Positions 1 to 4,875 of a stretch of 7,237 nucleotides of DNA are shown here, piece after piece (the first letter of the stretch is position 1; each line of letters starts with the position of its first letter). Origin of the DNA: DASTPP01 sp035762175 (lineage in GTDB: Bacteria > Myxococcota_A > Polyangia > Polyangiales > Polyangiaceae); NCBI GenBank assembly GCA_035762175.1, contig DASTPP010000265.1, forward strand, positions 1 through 7,237, in the 5' to 3' direction. The position numbers were made by a program, and so were the translations under genes. The notes below the pieces were generated by a model, which saw nothing but the letters and a program-made list of their open reading frames with translations, was not told the origin of the DNA and did no database searches.

Positions 1-465
1 GTCGACGGTTTCGATGAGGGCGCGCGTGTCGGGCTTGTCGAGCACGGCCAGGTCGACGACGAGCGTCAGCACGCGGAAGTCGCCGAGGCGGGCCTTGTCC
101 GCCGCCGCGCGCGGCTCGACCGTCTCGCGGACGGGGCGGCAGGCGACCGAGTACTTCTCGTGCAGGCGCTGCAGCAGGACGTCGACGATGGCCTCGGCCT
201 GCGCCGGCGACTCGCCGGCCACGTAGGCCGTGATCTCGCGCTGGCGCGTCCAGATGGCCCGCTGCCGCTGCACGGTCTTGCCGGGGTTGAGGTTTTGGCC
301 CGAGAAGTCGGCGTCGCCTTCGACCCAGGCGACCCGCGGCGGGGCCACCCTGCGGTCGGGGGCCGTCGGGCCGACGAGCCACTTGCCCTCGCCCGCGAGC
401 GCCGGCACGTCGGCCAGCACGAGGGGGCGCACCTCTTCGATCAGCTGCTCGGCCTGGGTCGGCAT
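1..465 (-). CDS. Probable gp37-like / tail terminator protein (3' end outside window)
   Basis: The ATG at 465 overlaps the stop codon of the gpG-like gene (TGATG), with GAGG five bases upstream. The frame stays open for 155 codons to the left edge, so the C-terminus is missing. Visible content: an N-terminal helix (MPTQAEQLIEEVRPLVLADV), a strand PPRVAWVEGDADF, then RQRAIWTRQREITAYVAGES leading to a helix AEAIVDVLLQRLHEKYSV, and a late strand DFRVLTLVVDLAVLD. This strand-strand-helix-strand arrangement with W-x-R in the first long strand is what tail terminator or joining proteins show. The slot after gp36 and gpG is where Mu gp37 (DUF1834) or equivalents sit. I do not recognise the sequence strongly, so the name rests on position and predicted fold. 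Confidence 0.6.
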   Translation of the reverse strand, partial: MPTQAEQLIEEVRPLVLADVPALAGEGKWLVGPTAPDRRVAPPRVAWVEGDADFSGQNLNPGKTVQRQRAIWTRQREITAYVAGESPAQAEAIVDVLLQRLHEKYSVACRPVRETVEPRAAADKARLGDFRVLTLVVDLAVLDKPDTRALIETVD

Positions 466-893
466 CAGGGCCTCGGGAGTTTCGTGAGCACGAGTGCGAC
501 GGCCTCGTCGGCCGCCTCGTCGAGCGACTGTTGCCAGGGCGCGGGCAGGTCGTCGCCGTCGGGCAGCATGGGCCGGGCCGGCATGCGGCTCGTGCCCTCT
601 TGGTGGTAGGGGGCGTAGAGCGTGTTCGTGCCGACCTTGACGACCGAGCCCGAGGCCTTCGCGGTGAAGCTGTTCATGAGCCGCCCGGTGTCGCGCAGGG
701 GCTGGCCCTCGCGCGCCTGGAGCGGCGCCCACGCCGAGCCGTCGGGCGCCCGGCCCTTGCGGAAGCCGAGCTGCACCAGCGTCACGAGCTCGCCCTCGAA
801 GGCCTTGCCGACCGCGCGCACCGCCTTCGGGCCGAGGCGCTTGAGCTCGGCCGACAGGCGCACGAGGCCGGTCGTGGGGCCCTTGAGCGGCAC
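465..893 (-). CDS. G: Virion morphogenesis protein, Mu gpG / P2 gpS type
   Basis: A 142-residue protein with the recognisable gpG/gpS core: FRKGRAPDGSAWAPL at 44-58, PLRDTGRLMNSF at 65-76, a strand VVKVGTNTLYAPYHQEG at 84-100, and PARPMLP at 105-111. The family (Phage_tail_S) works in tail completion or joining of head and tail. The start is a GTG at 893, one base after the upstream stop codon, with GAGGGG eight bases before it; the stop overlaps the next gene's ATG (TGATG). In Mu the G gene lies between F and I, whereas here it follows gp36, where neck proteins such as HK97 gp10 relatives are common. The fold and place suggest a neck protein. Confidence 0.87.
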   Translation of the reverse strand: MPLKGPTTGLVRLSAELKRLGPKAVRAVGKAFEGELVTLVQLGFRKGRAPDGSAWAPLQAREGQPLRDTGRLMNSFTAKASGSVVKVGTNTLYAPYHQEGTSRMPARPMLPDGDDLPAPWQQSLDEAADEAVALVLTKLPRP

Positions 894-894
894 G

Positions 895-1305
895 CTACCA
901 GCCCCTCGGCTTGTCGCTCGTCAGGAAGACGCCGGCGCCGGCGAAGGGGGAGGGCGCGGGCGGCAGCGGGGTCTCGAGGCCGGGCGGCGTGAGCCTGCCC
1001 GAGGCGACCTGCTCGAGCCACCGGATCTCGTCGAGGAAGCGCAGCCGGAAGTGCGAGTCGGCGCCGTCGTTCGCGTAGCCGATGCTCGTCATCACGTCGT
1101 AGCCCGCGATGTTCTTGCAGGCGCGCACGAGGTCGGGCACGGGGCCCGCCGGCGGCAGCGTGAACCGGGAGAGGTACGAGTCGATGCGCCCCGACGCCTC
1201 GTCGAGCGCCTTCTGCGCCGAGCCCGCCCCCTCCTTCGCCTCGTAGGCGGCTACCATGTCGGTGCCGACGTAGCCGCCGAGGTCGTCGACGGTCGCGTAG
1301 GCCAC
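895..1305 (-). CDS. Head-tail connector protein, gp36/DUF1320 family
   Basis: A 136-residue protein with the standard DUF1320 plan: MAYATVDDLGGYVG at the N-terminus, a helical body with LDEASGRIDSYLSRFTLPPAGPVPDLVRACKNIAGYD (in parts, 34-70), then RLRFLDEIRWLEQVASGRLTPPG near 88-109 and a short tail ending in a strand. Members act as head completion or adaptor proteins beneath the portal (gp6/gp15-like helical fold), which is family knowledge. The start is a GTG at 1305, three bases after the preceding stop codon; AGGGG lies somewhat far upstream, so translational coupling is likely. The stop is followed one base later by the next start. Confidence 0.88.
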   Translation of the reverse strand: MAYATVDDLGGYVGTDMVAAYEAKEGAGSAQKALDEASGRIDSYLSRFTLPPAGPVPDLVRACKNIAGYDVMTSIGYANDGADSHFRLRFLDEIRWLEQVASGRLTPPGLETPLPPAPSPFAGAGVFLTSDKPRGW

Positions 1306-1308
1306 GGG

Positions 1309-1728
1309 CTAGCGGCGCCCCTGGGGCTTCGCGCCCCGGACCTCGGCCTGCCCGAGCGGGTCGTGCGGCGAGGGCCCGCCCTCGCCCTGCCGGTAGGTGT
1401 TGTCGACCGGGGGCACGGCGCCGGGCGGCGCCCCGGGCTGCAGCACGCCCGCCTCGGGCGCCCCGGGCGCCGTCACCTCGGGCGCCGCAGGCGCCACCGG
1501 CGTCGGCTCGACGTAGTCGCCCGGCCGCTGGTCGACCGTGACGAGCATCTGCGGCACCTCCCGCAGTTGCGCGAGCTCGGCGTGGGTGACGTCGAGCTTC
1601 GTCCACTCGCTCGGCGAGAACTTGCGGCCGAGCCGGAAGAACCCGTCGAACTTCTCGCGCGGCACCGCGCGCACGTACACCGTCCTGCGGGCCGGCTCGG
1701 CGCCGGCCGCCTTGTTCTCGTCTGCCAT
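1309..1728 (-). CDS. gp35-like protein with Pro/Ala-rich tail (FluMu-type)
   Basis: A 139-residue protein directly downstream of the major head gene, the position of gp35 in Mu. Residues 15-66 hold a compact domain, TVYVRAVP, then FDGFFRLGRKFSPSEW and LDVTHAELAQLREVPQMLVTV, a pattern I associate with the small Mu-like gp35/FluMu proteins, where a short beta unit with a G-F-R-x-G motif precedes a helix. The remaining residues 70-139 are Pro/Ala/Gly-rich and likely disordered, which is longer than I would expect for the family. The ATG at 1728 has GAGAGG eight bases upstream. The role is not established; in Mu-like phages it is usually listed as a small structural or hypothetical protein. Confidence 0.72.
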   Translation of the reverse strand: MADENKAAGAEPARRTVYVRAVPREKFDGFFRLGRKFSPSEWTKLDVTHAELAQLREVPQMLVTVDQRPGDYVEPTPVAPAAPEVTAPGAPEAGVLQPGAPPGAVPPVDNTYRQGEGGPSPHDPLGQAEVRGAKPQGRR

Positions 1729-1788
1729 GTCGAACGCCTCTCGGGTGAGGGCCTGACGGGCGATCGGCCCGCCGCCACTGCGTTACGC

Positions 1789-1810
1789 GGGCGCGCCGGC
1801 GGGCGCGCCC
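1789..1810 (-). other. Strong GC hairpin after the major head gene
   Basis: A nine-base-pair perfect stem (GGGCGCGCC / GGCGCGCCC) with a four-base loop begins four bases after the stop codon at 1815-1817. No T-run follows on the coding strand, so a classical intrinsic terminator is unlikely. It could partly terminate, or stabilise the 3' end of the abundant capsid message. It lies in the 86-base gap before the next start, the longest non-coding gap in the window, and overlaps the shared post-stop sequence at 1798-1817. Confidence 0.45.
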
Positions 1811-1817
1811 CGGGTCA
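1798..1817 (-). repeat. Post-stop 20-base repeat, copy at the major head gene
   Basis: Read on the coding strand from the stop codon, this sequence (TGACCCGGGGC followed by GCGCCCGCC) matches the one at the end of the protease gene at 19 of 20 positions. The two copies are in direct orientation and bracket the cement and major head genes. Confidence 0.6.
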
Positions 1818-2735
1818 GGTCGTGCCGGTCGAGTAGAGCGCCTTGTACCAGGGGCCGTAGCCGGCCGCGCCCCGGGCGTGGCCGCCGACCACGATCTCGT
1901 TGCGCCAGAAGCGGTTGTCGTCGGTGAGCGCGTCCTTGACCACGACGACGGGCTCCTGCCGGCGCTGCACGATGAACGGCTTGAGCGGCCCGTTCGTGTC
2001 GAGCAGCATCCACACCGTCGCCGAGATCTCCTCGAGCTCGGGGATGACCAAGACGTCGGCCGAGTTCTTGACGACGTTCGTGACGGCCGCGCCCTGCGAG
2101 CCCACCTCGACGAGGTCTGCCTTCAGGATGTCGAGGGCCTTGTCCTCGTTCGAGGGGCCGACGACGAGCAGGTTCGGCTTGACCATGTAGTTCCGGCCGT
2201 TCGCCTGCCGGTAGCCCTTCATGGTGGCGCGCGCCGCGCGGAACGCGGTCAGGCTGAGGGCCGTCGTGATCTTGTTCGACATCGTGCCGGCGCCCGGGCT
2301 CTCGAGGTTGTACGGGTGGTCGGTGTCGAACATGAACTGGCCGTCGTAGACCGTGGCCGTCAGCGACGCCTTGATGGCGTCGACGACGAGGCGGTTCCAC
2401 AGGTTCGAGCCCGCCTCGCCGAGGCGCTCGACCCTCGGGCGGTAGATGCCGAGGTTGTCGTCGGCGAGGGCGTTCGCCGGGATGGCCGTCGTGTCCTCGT
2501 AGTCCTGGTTGATGAGCTCCTGCGAGCGGACGACGGGCCGGTGCACCCGGCGCTCGCCGACCCACAGGCGGTAGTCGGGGAGCATCTCCTCCCAGGGGAA
2601 GATGTTTTTCGTCGTCGTCGAGGTGACGTCGGTGGCGATCTTCTGCCACCACGGCTCGGCGCGCTCGACCCCCCGGTCGAACGCCATCGAGACGGAGACT
2701 TGCAGGGCGAACAGGTTTGCGGGCGTCGGGTCCAC
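1815..2735 (-). CDS. T: Major head (capsid) protein, Mu gpT family
   Basis: This 306-residue protein is essentially the same length as Mu gpT and carries its characteristic blocks. They include WWQKIATDVTSTTTKN near 29-44, then WEEMLPDYRLWVGERRV at 48-64 and INQDYEDTTAIPANALADDNLGIYRP at 75-100 (in pieces), a YDGQFMFDTDHPYN segment at 130-143, and a C-terminal domain with NLLVVGP and NRFWRNEIVVGG. It forms the icosahedral shell in an HK97-type fold. The start is a GTG at 2735 chosen because a perfect AGGAGG lies eight bases upstream, the strongest ribosome site in the window, as expected for the most abundant virion protein. No N-terminal delta domain is obvious, consistent with the separate scaffold encoded upstream. 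Confidence 0.94.
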   Translation of the reverse strand: MDPTPANLFALQVSVSMAFDRGVERAEPWWQKIATDVTSTTTKNIFPWEEMLPDYRLWVGERRVHRPVVRSQELINQDYEDTTAIPANALADDNLGIYRPRVERLGEAGSNLWNRLVVDAIKASLTATVYDGQFMFDTDHPYNLESPGAGTMSNKITTALSLTAFRAARATMKGYRQANGRNYMVKPNLLVVGPSNEDKALDILKADLVEVGSQGAAVTNVVKNSADVLVIPELEEISATVWMLLDTNGPLKPFIVQRRQEPVVVVKDALTDDNRFWRNEIVVGGHARGAAGYGPWYKALYSTGTT

Positions 2736-2743
2736 GGGGCGGG

Positions 2744-2749
2744 CCTCCT
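2744..2749 (-). promoter_or_regulatory. AGGAGG ribosome site fixing the GTG start of the major head gene
   Basis: A full consensus AGGAGG sits eight bases before the GTG at 2735 on the coding strand. It decides the start in favour of GTG over the in-frame ATG at codon 17 and implies high expression. Confidence 0.85.
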
Positions 2750-2788
2750 AGCTGCCTTCTTGCGGGGATTCGCGGGTAGGGGCCGCGG

Positions 2789-3220
2789 TCAGGCGTCGAC
2801 GGCGAAGAGGACGTCGACGGTGCCGTCGGGGGCGACGTCCCAGACCTTGCCGGCGACGTGGCGGGTCGAGCCGCCGTTCGTCCTCGCGACGGTGTTGTCG
2901 TCGACGACGAAGCAGTCGTTGCCGATGTCGGCCGCGGTGATCTGGTCGCCGGCCGACGAGTTGTTCATATTGTGCACGCCCGTCGCGATCTGGATCGAGG
3001 TCGCGCCGGCGACGGCGCCGTTCGTCTTCGTCTCGAGCGCGACGCCCTGGCACTTGTCGGTGGTGTTCGTCGCGGCGGGCTTGAACATGCCGCCGGAGGC
3101 GGCCTTGTCGACCATGCCGCCGCGGAAGATGGTCGTGCTGGCCGCCATGGGGACGCCCTTGTGGGCGTAGGCGACGTCGCCCCTTCGCGAGGGGCTGCGG
3201 GGTGCGGTGAGGGCTGCCAT
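2789..3220 (-). CDS. Capsid cement/decoration protein (DUF2190-like)
   Basis: A 143-residue protein between the protease and the major head gene, the usual place for a capsid cement protein in Mu-like phages. Features typical of this family are the MAALTAPRSPSRRGD start, an IFRGGMV segment near residue 31, a central beta-rich part, and the ITAADIGNDCFVVDDNTVARTNG block near 93-115, followed by GKVWDVAPDGTVDVLF at the C-terminus. Such proteins bind the outside of the shell and stabilise it, often as trimers. The ATG at 3220 has GAGG nine bases upstream. A later Met at residue 25 is less likely because the family's conserved N-terminus precedes it. The family assignment rests on remembered sequence patterns, and naming in databases varies (hypothetical, cement or decoration protein). 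Confidence 0.78.
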   Translation of the reverse strand: MAALTAPRSPSRRGDVAYAHKGVPMAASTTIFRGGMVDKAASGGMFKPAATNTTDKCQGVALETKTNGAVAGATSIQIATGVHNMNNSSAGDQITAADIGNDCFVVDDNTVARTNGGSTRHVAGKVWDVAPDGTVDVLFAVDA

Positions 3221-3255
3221 TTCGGATAACCTCGGGAGGGGGGTTGGCGGGCGGG

Positions 3256-3275
3256 GGCGGGCGGGCCCCGGGTCA
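3256..3275 (-). repeat. Post-stop 20-base repeat, copy at the protease gene
   Basis: Beginning with the protease stop codon the coding strand reads TGACCCGGGGC followed by CCGCCCGCC, differing at one base from the copy after the major head gene. A looser third version (TGACCCCGGGGCG) follows the stop of the 94-residue gene at 4577. Confidence 0.6.
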
Positions 3276-3947
3276 GTGGAGGGCGAAGCCGGCGCGCGCG
3301 GCGCGCTCCTTCGCGAGGCGCTCGGCGAAGGCCTGCTCGGTCAGGCCCATCGAGGCGGCGAGCTTCTTCTCGTCGGCGGTGAGCGGGATGACCTTGGGCG
3401 GGGGCGCGCCGTTGCCGCCCTGGGGCTGCGGTTGACCCGCGGCGCCCGAGTTCATGGCCGTCTGCGTCTGGCCCGCGGGTGGCTGCGTGCCGGGCGGGGT
3501 CGCCGCGCCGTCCTCGCTCGTCGGGGCCTTCGGCAGGAGCGGCAGCACCCCCGAGAGGAACGAGACCGGCTTGTCCTTGAACTCCTCGCGCAGCGCCGGC
3601 GTCAGCCGGTCGGCGTGCTCGGCGAAGAGCTGGGCGCGCTTGAGGTTCTCGTTCTCGGCCCGGATGGTGGCGTTCTCGGTCTCGAGGGCCGTCACGCGCT
3701 CGCGGGCCACCTGGCCGGCGCGCACCGCCCCGAGGGCCTCCTGCGCGTTCTGGGCGCCGGCGGCGGCGAGCAGCGCCCGGCGGTCTTCGACCAGCGAGCG
3801 GGCGGCCTCGAGCGCGCGCGCCTCGTTGTCGGTCCCGAGGGCGTGGCAGAGGGCGAGGCAGGCCTGCCGCATCGAGCTGACGGCGTTGGCGACGGCGGCC
3901 TCGTCGGCGGTGGCGGCGAGGCCCATCAAGAGGGCGAGGGGGTTCAT
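3273..3947 (-). CDS. Nested in-frame scaffold protein (Mu Z-like)
   Basis: An internal ATG at codon 192 of the protease gene, in the same frame, would give a 224-residue protein made only of the scaffold half (MNPLALLMGLAATADEAA start). It falls exactly after the protease domain and a short Pro/Asp-rich linker. It is preceded by GAAAGG with a six-base spacer, a much better site than the outer start has. In phage Mu the scaffold Z is made from a start nested within gene I, so the arrangement has precedent. A scaffold is needed in large excess over protease, which the relative strength of the two starts would provide. Expression is inferred from sequence only. Confidence 0.72.
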   Translation of the reverse strand: MNPLALLMGLAATADEAAVANAVSSMRQACLALCHALGTDNEARALEAARSLVEDRRALLAAAGAQNAQEALGAVRAGQVARERVTALETENATIRAENENLKRAQLFAEHADRLTPALREEFKDKPVSFLSGVLPLLPKAPTSEDGAATPPGTQPPAGQTQTAMNSGAAGQPQPQGGNGAPPPKVIPLTADEKKLAASMGLTEQAFAERLAKERAARAGFALH

Positions 3948-4520
3948 GGTCGGCCTTTCGGTGGGCGCGTCGTCGGCGCCGGGGGACGCGGAGGCGGCGA
4001 GCGGCTGTTGGTTCGCCGTCGCCGGGTAGATCGTCAGCGCGAAGGGGCGCAGCTCGAGCACGCGCCTCGTCTTCGGGTCGTAGTCGAAGGTGGGGCTGAA
4101 GAACCGGACCGCGCCCGACTCGATGAGCGTGCGGCCGCCCGGCTCGACGTGCAGCACGCGGCCGGTCGGGTTGCCGTCCTTGTCGCGCTCGTAGACGACG
4201 CGGTCGTCGGTCCACGTGACCCGGGCGCGCAGGCCGACCCCGTCGGTGAAGAGCCCGCCCTGCTTCGCCCACCCGTACGACTCGATGACCTTGCCGTCGG
4301 GCTTCTTGCGGAAGGTGGCGTGCTCGCCGTCGAAGGCGAGGTCGTTGCCGTAGTCGGCGAACGCCTTGAGCACCGACCGCGCGGCCTCCTCGTCGAAAAG
4401 AAAGGTCCCGTTGAGCGTCTTGTTCTCGCCCCACCGGAAGACGAGGATGGTGTCGGGCGCCCGCCCCTCGACGAGGTCGAGGGCGGCGAGCAGGGCGAAG
4501 GGGCTCGAACGGGTGCGCAT
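3273..4520 (-). CDS. I: Mu I-type prohead protease with C-terminal scaffold
   Basis: This 415-residue protein has the two-part plan of Mu gpI. The N-terminal third (about 20-170) is the protease: DGEH at 64-67 (His67 the likely catalytic His), SYGWAKQGGLFTDGVGLRARVTWTDD at 81-106 in pieces typical of the family, RFFSPTFDYD at 139-148 (Ser142 the likely nucleophile) and ALTIYPA at 161-167. Residues 192-415 are scaffold-like: an Ala-rich helical start, a charged coiled-coil stretch near 270-300, RLTPALREEF at 305-314, a Pro/Gln/Gly-rich region near 340-378, and a C-terminal helix with LTADEKKLAASMGL. Family knowledge says it cleaves scaffold and head precursors during prohead maturation. The ATG at 4520 is the first reasonable start but has no Shine-Dalgarno and follows a stable hairpin. 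The gene sits two positions upstream of the major head gene, as expected. Confidence 0.88.
   Translation of the reverse strand: MRTRSSPFALLAALDLVEGRAPDTILVFRWGENKTLNGTFLFDEEAARSVLKAFADYGNDLAFDGEHATFRKKPDGKVIESYGWAKQGGLFTDGVGLRARVTWTDDRVVYERDKDGNPTGRVLHVEPGGRTLIESGAVRFFSPTFDYDPKTRRVLELRPFALTIYPATANQQPLAASASPGADDAPTERPTMNPLALLMGLAATADEAAVANAVSSMRQACLALCHALGTDNEARALEAARSLVEDRRALLAAAGAQNAQEALGAVRAGQVARERVTALETENATIRAENENLKRAQLFAEHADRLTPALREEFKDKPVSFLSGVLPLLPKAPTSEDGAATPPGTQPPAGQTQTAMNSGAAGQPQPQGGNGAPPPKVIPLTADEKKLAASMGLTEQAFAERLAKERAARAGFALH
3954..3959 (-). promoter_or_regulatory. Shine-Dalgarno for the nested scaffold start
   Basis: GAAAGG on the coding strand sits six bases before the in-frame ATG at 3947, inside the protease coding sequence. 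The same hexamer precedes the 94-residue gene, at a nine-base spacing. Confidence 0.65.
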
Positions 4521-4528
4521 GGTGGTGC

Positions 4529-4546
4529 CGGGCGCCGAAGCGCCCG
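4529..4546 (-). promoter_or_regulatory. UUCG-loop hairpin in the protease leader
   Basis: The coding strand reads CGGGCGC-TTCG-GCGCCCG: a seven-base-pair all-GC stem closed by the C(UUCG)G tetraloop, known to be unusually stable. Its last base lies eight bases before the ATG at 4520, so it occupies the position where a Shine-Dalgarno would sit. The remaining eight bases (GCACCACC) contain no purine-rich ribosome site. It probably lowers translation of the full-length protease; that effect is inferred. Confidence 0.5.
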
Positions 4547-4556
4547 CGGCCCGGCG

Positions 4557-4572
4557 CCGGGGCTCGCCCCGG
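4557..4572 (-). other. GC hairpin just after the 94-residue gene
   Basis: On the coding strand a six-base-pair stem (CCGGGG / CCCCGG) with a four-base loop starts two bases after the stop codon at 4575-4577. There is no following T-tract, so it is not a standard intrinsic terminator. It may protect or punctuate the transcript, or be incidental in such GC-rich DNA. Confidence 0.35.
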
Positions 4573-4574
4573 GG

Positions 4575-4859
4575 TCAGGCTCTCGGAAGCCCCTCGCTCG
4601 CGCGGGGGCGGGTCTGTGGGCGAGGCCGGTCGGGGCGTAAGCCGACGCCGACCACGTTGCCGTCGTCGTCGTAGGTCACCGACGGCACGCCCCGCCAGGG
4701 GCGCCGGGGCCGGCCGTCGAGGACGGCCACCACGTTCGCCCACTCGGGCTGGGGCAGCGTCGACTCGACGTCGGCGAGGCGCACCCGCCGCCCGTCGAGC
4801 TCGCCGAACTCGGGCCAGTCGGCGGGCAGGGGCATCAGGGAGCCGTGTACGACGCGCAT
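4575..4859 (-). CDS. Unrecognised 94-residue protein behind the fusion gene
   Basis: I do not recognise this protein. It begins at an ATG 16 bases after the fusion gene's stop codon. A Shine-Dalgarno-like GAAAGG lies nine bases upstream of that ATG, so co-translation with the fusion is likely. The first 70 residues look like a small folded domain (DWPEFGELDGRRVRLADVES, then EWANVVAVLDG and SVTYDDDGNVVGVGL, plausible beta strands). The last 22 are Arg/Pro-rich and probably disordered. There is no signal peptide or membrane segment. In Mu the gpG gene occupies the slot between F and the protease, but this protein lacks gpG motifs and a gpG-like gene is found at 465-893. It could be a minor virion protein or, given its place directly after a toxin-like domain, an immunity or inhibitor protein. 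The second idea rests on position alone. Confidence 0.72.
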   Translation of the reverse strand: MRVVHGSLMPLPADWPEFGELDGRRVRLADVESTLPQPEWANVVAVLDGRPRRPWRGVPSVTYDDDGNVVGVGLRPDRPRPQTRPRASEGLPRA

Positions 4860-4875
4860 CGGGCGGGGCCTTTCG

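Noticed and set aside
2789..3148. A later start for the cement protein at its internal Met (codon 25)
   Set aside because: The residues before it match the conserved N-terminal pattern of the family and the outer ATG has a GAGG site.
1878..3170. A 430-codon plus-strand frame opposite the major head and cement genes
   Set aside because: Antisense shadow: repetitive Val/Arg/Asp/Leu composition, no recognisable domain, and directly opposite a confidently identified capsid gene.
4557..4572. An intrinsic terminator after the 94-residue gene
   Set aside because: A hairpin is present, but no T-tract follows and the essential protease gene lies only a few dozen bases downstream in the same direction.
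2965..4743. A 592-codon minus-strand frame across the protease and cement genes
   Set aside because: It is composed almost entirely of Arg, Pro, Ala and Gly, crosses several real gene boundaries, and the overlapping protease frame carries conserved motifs.
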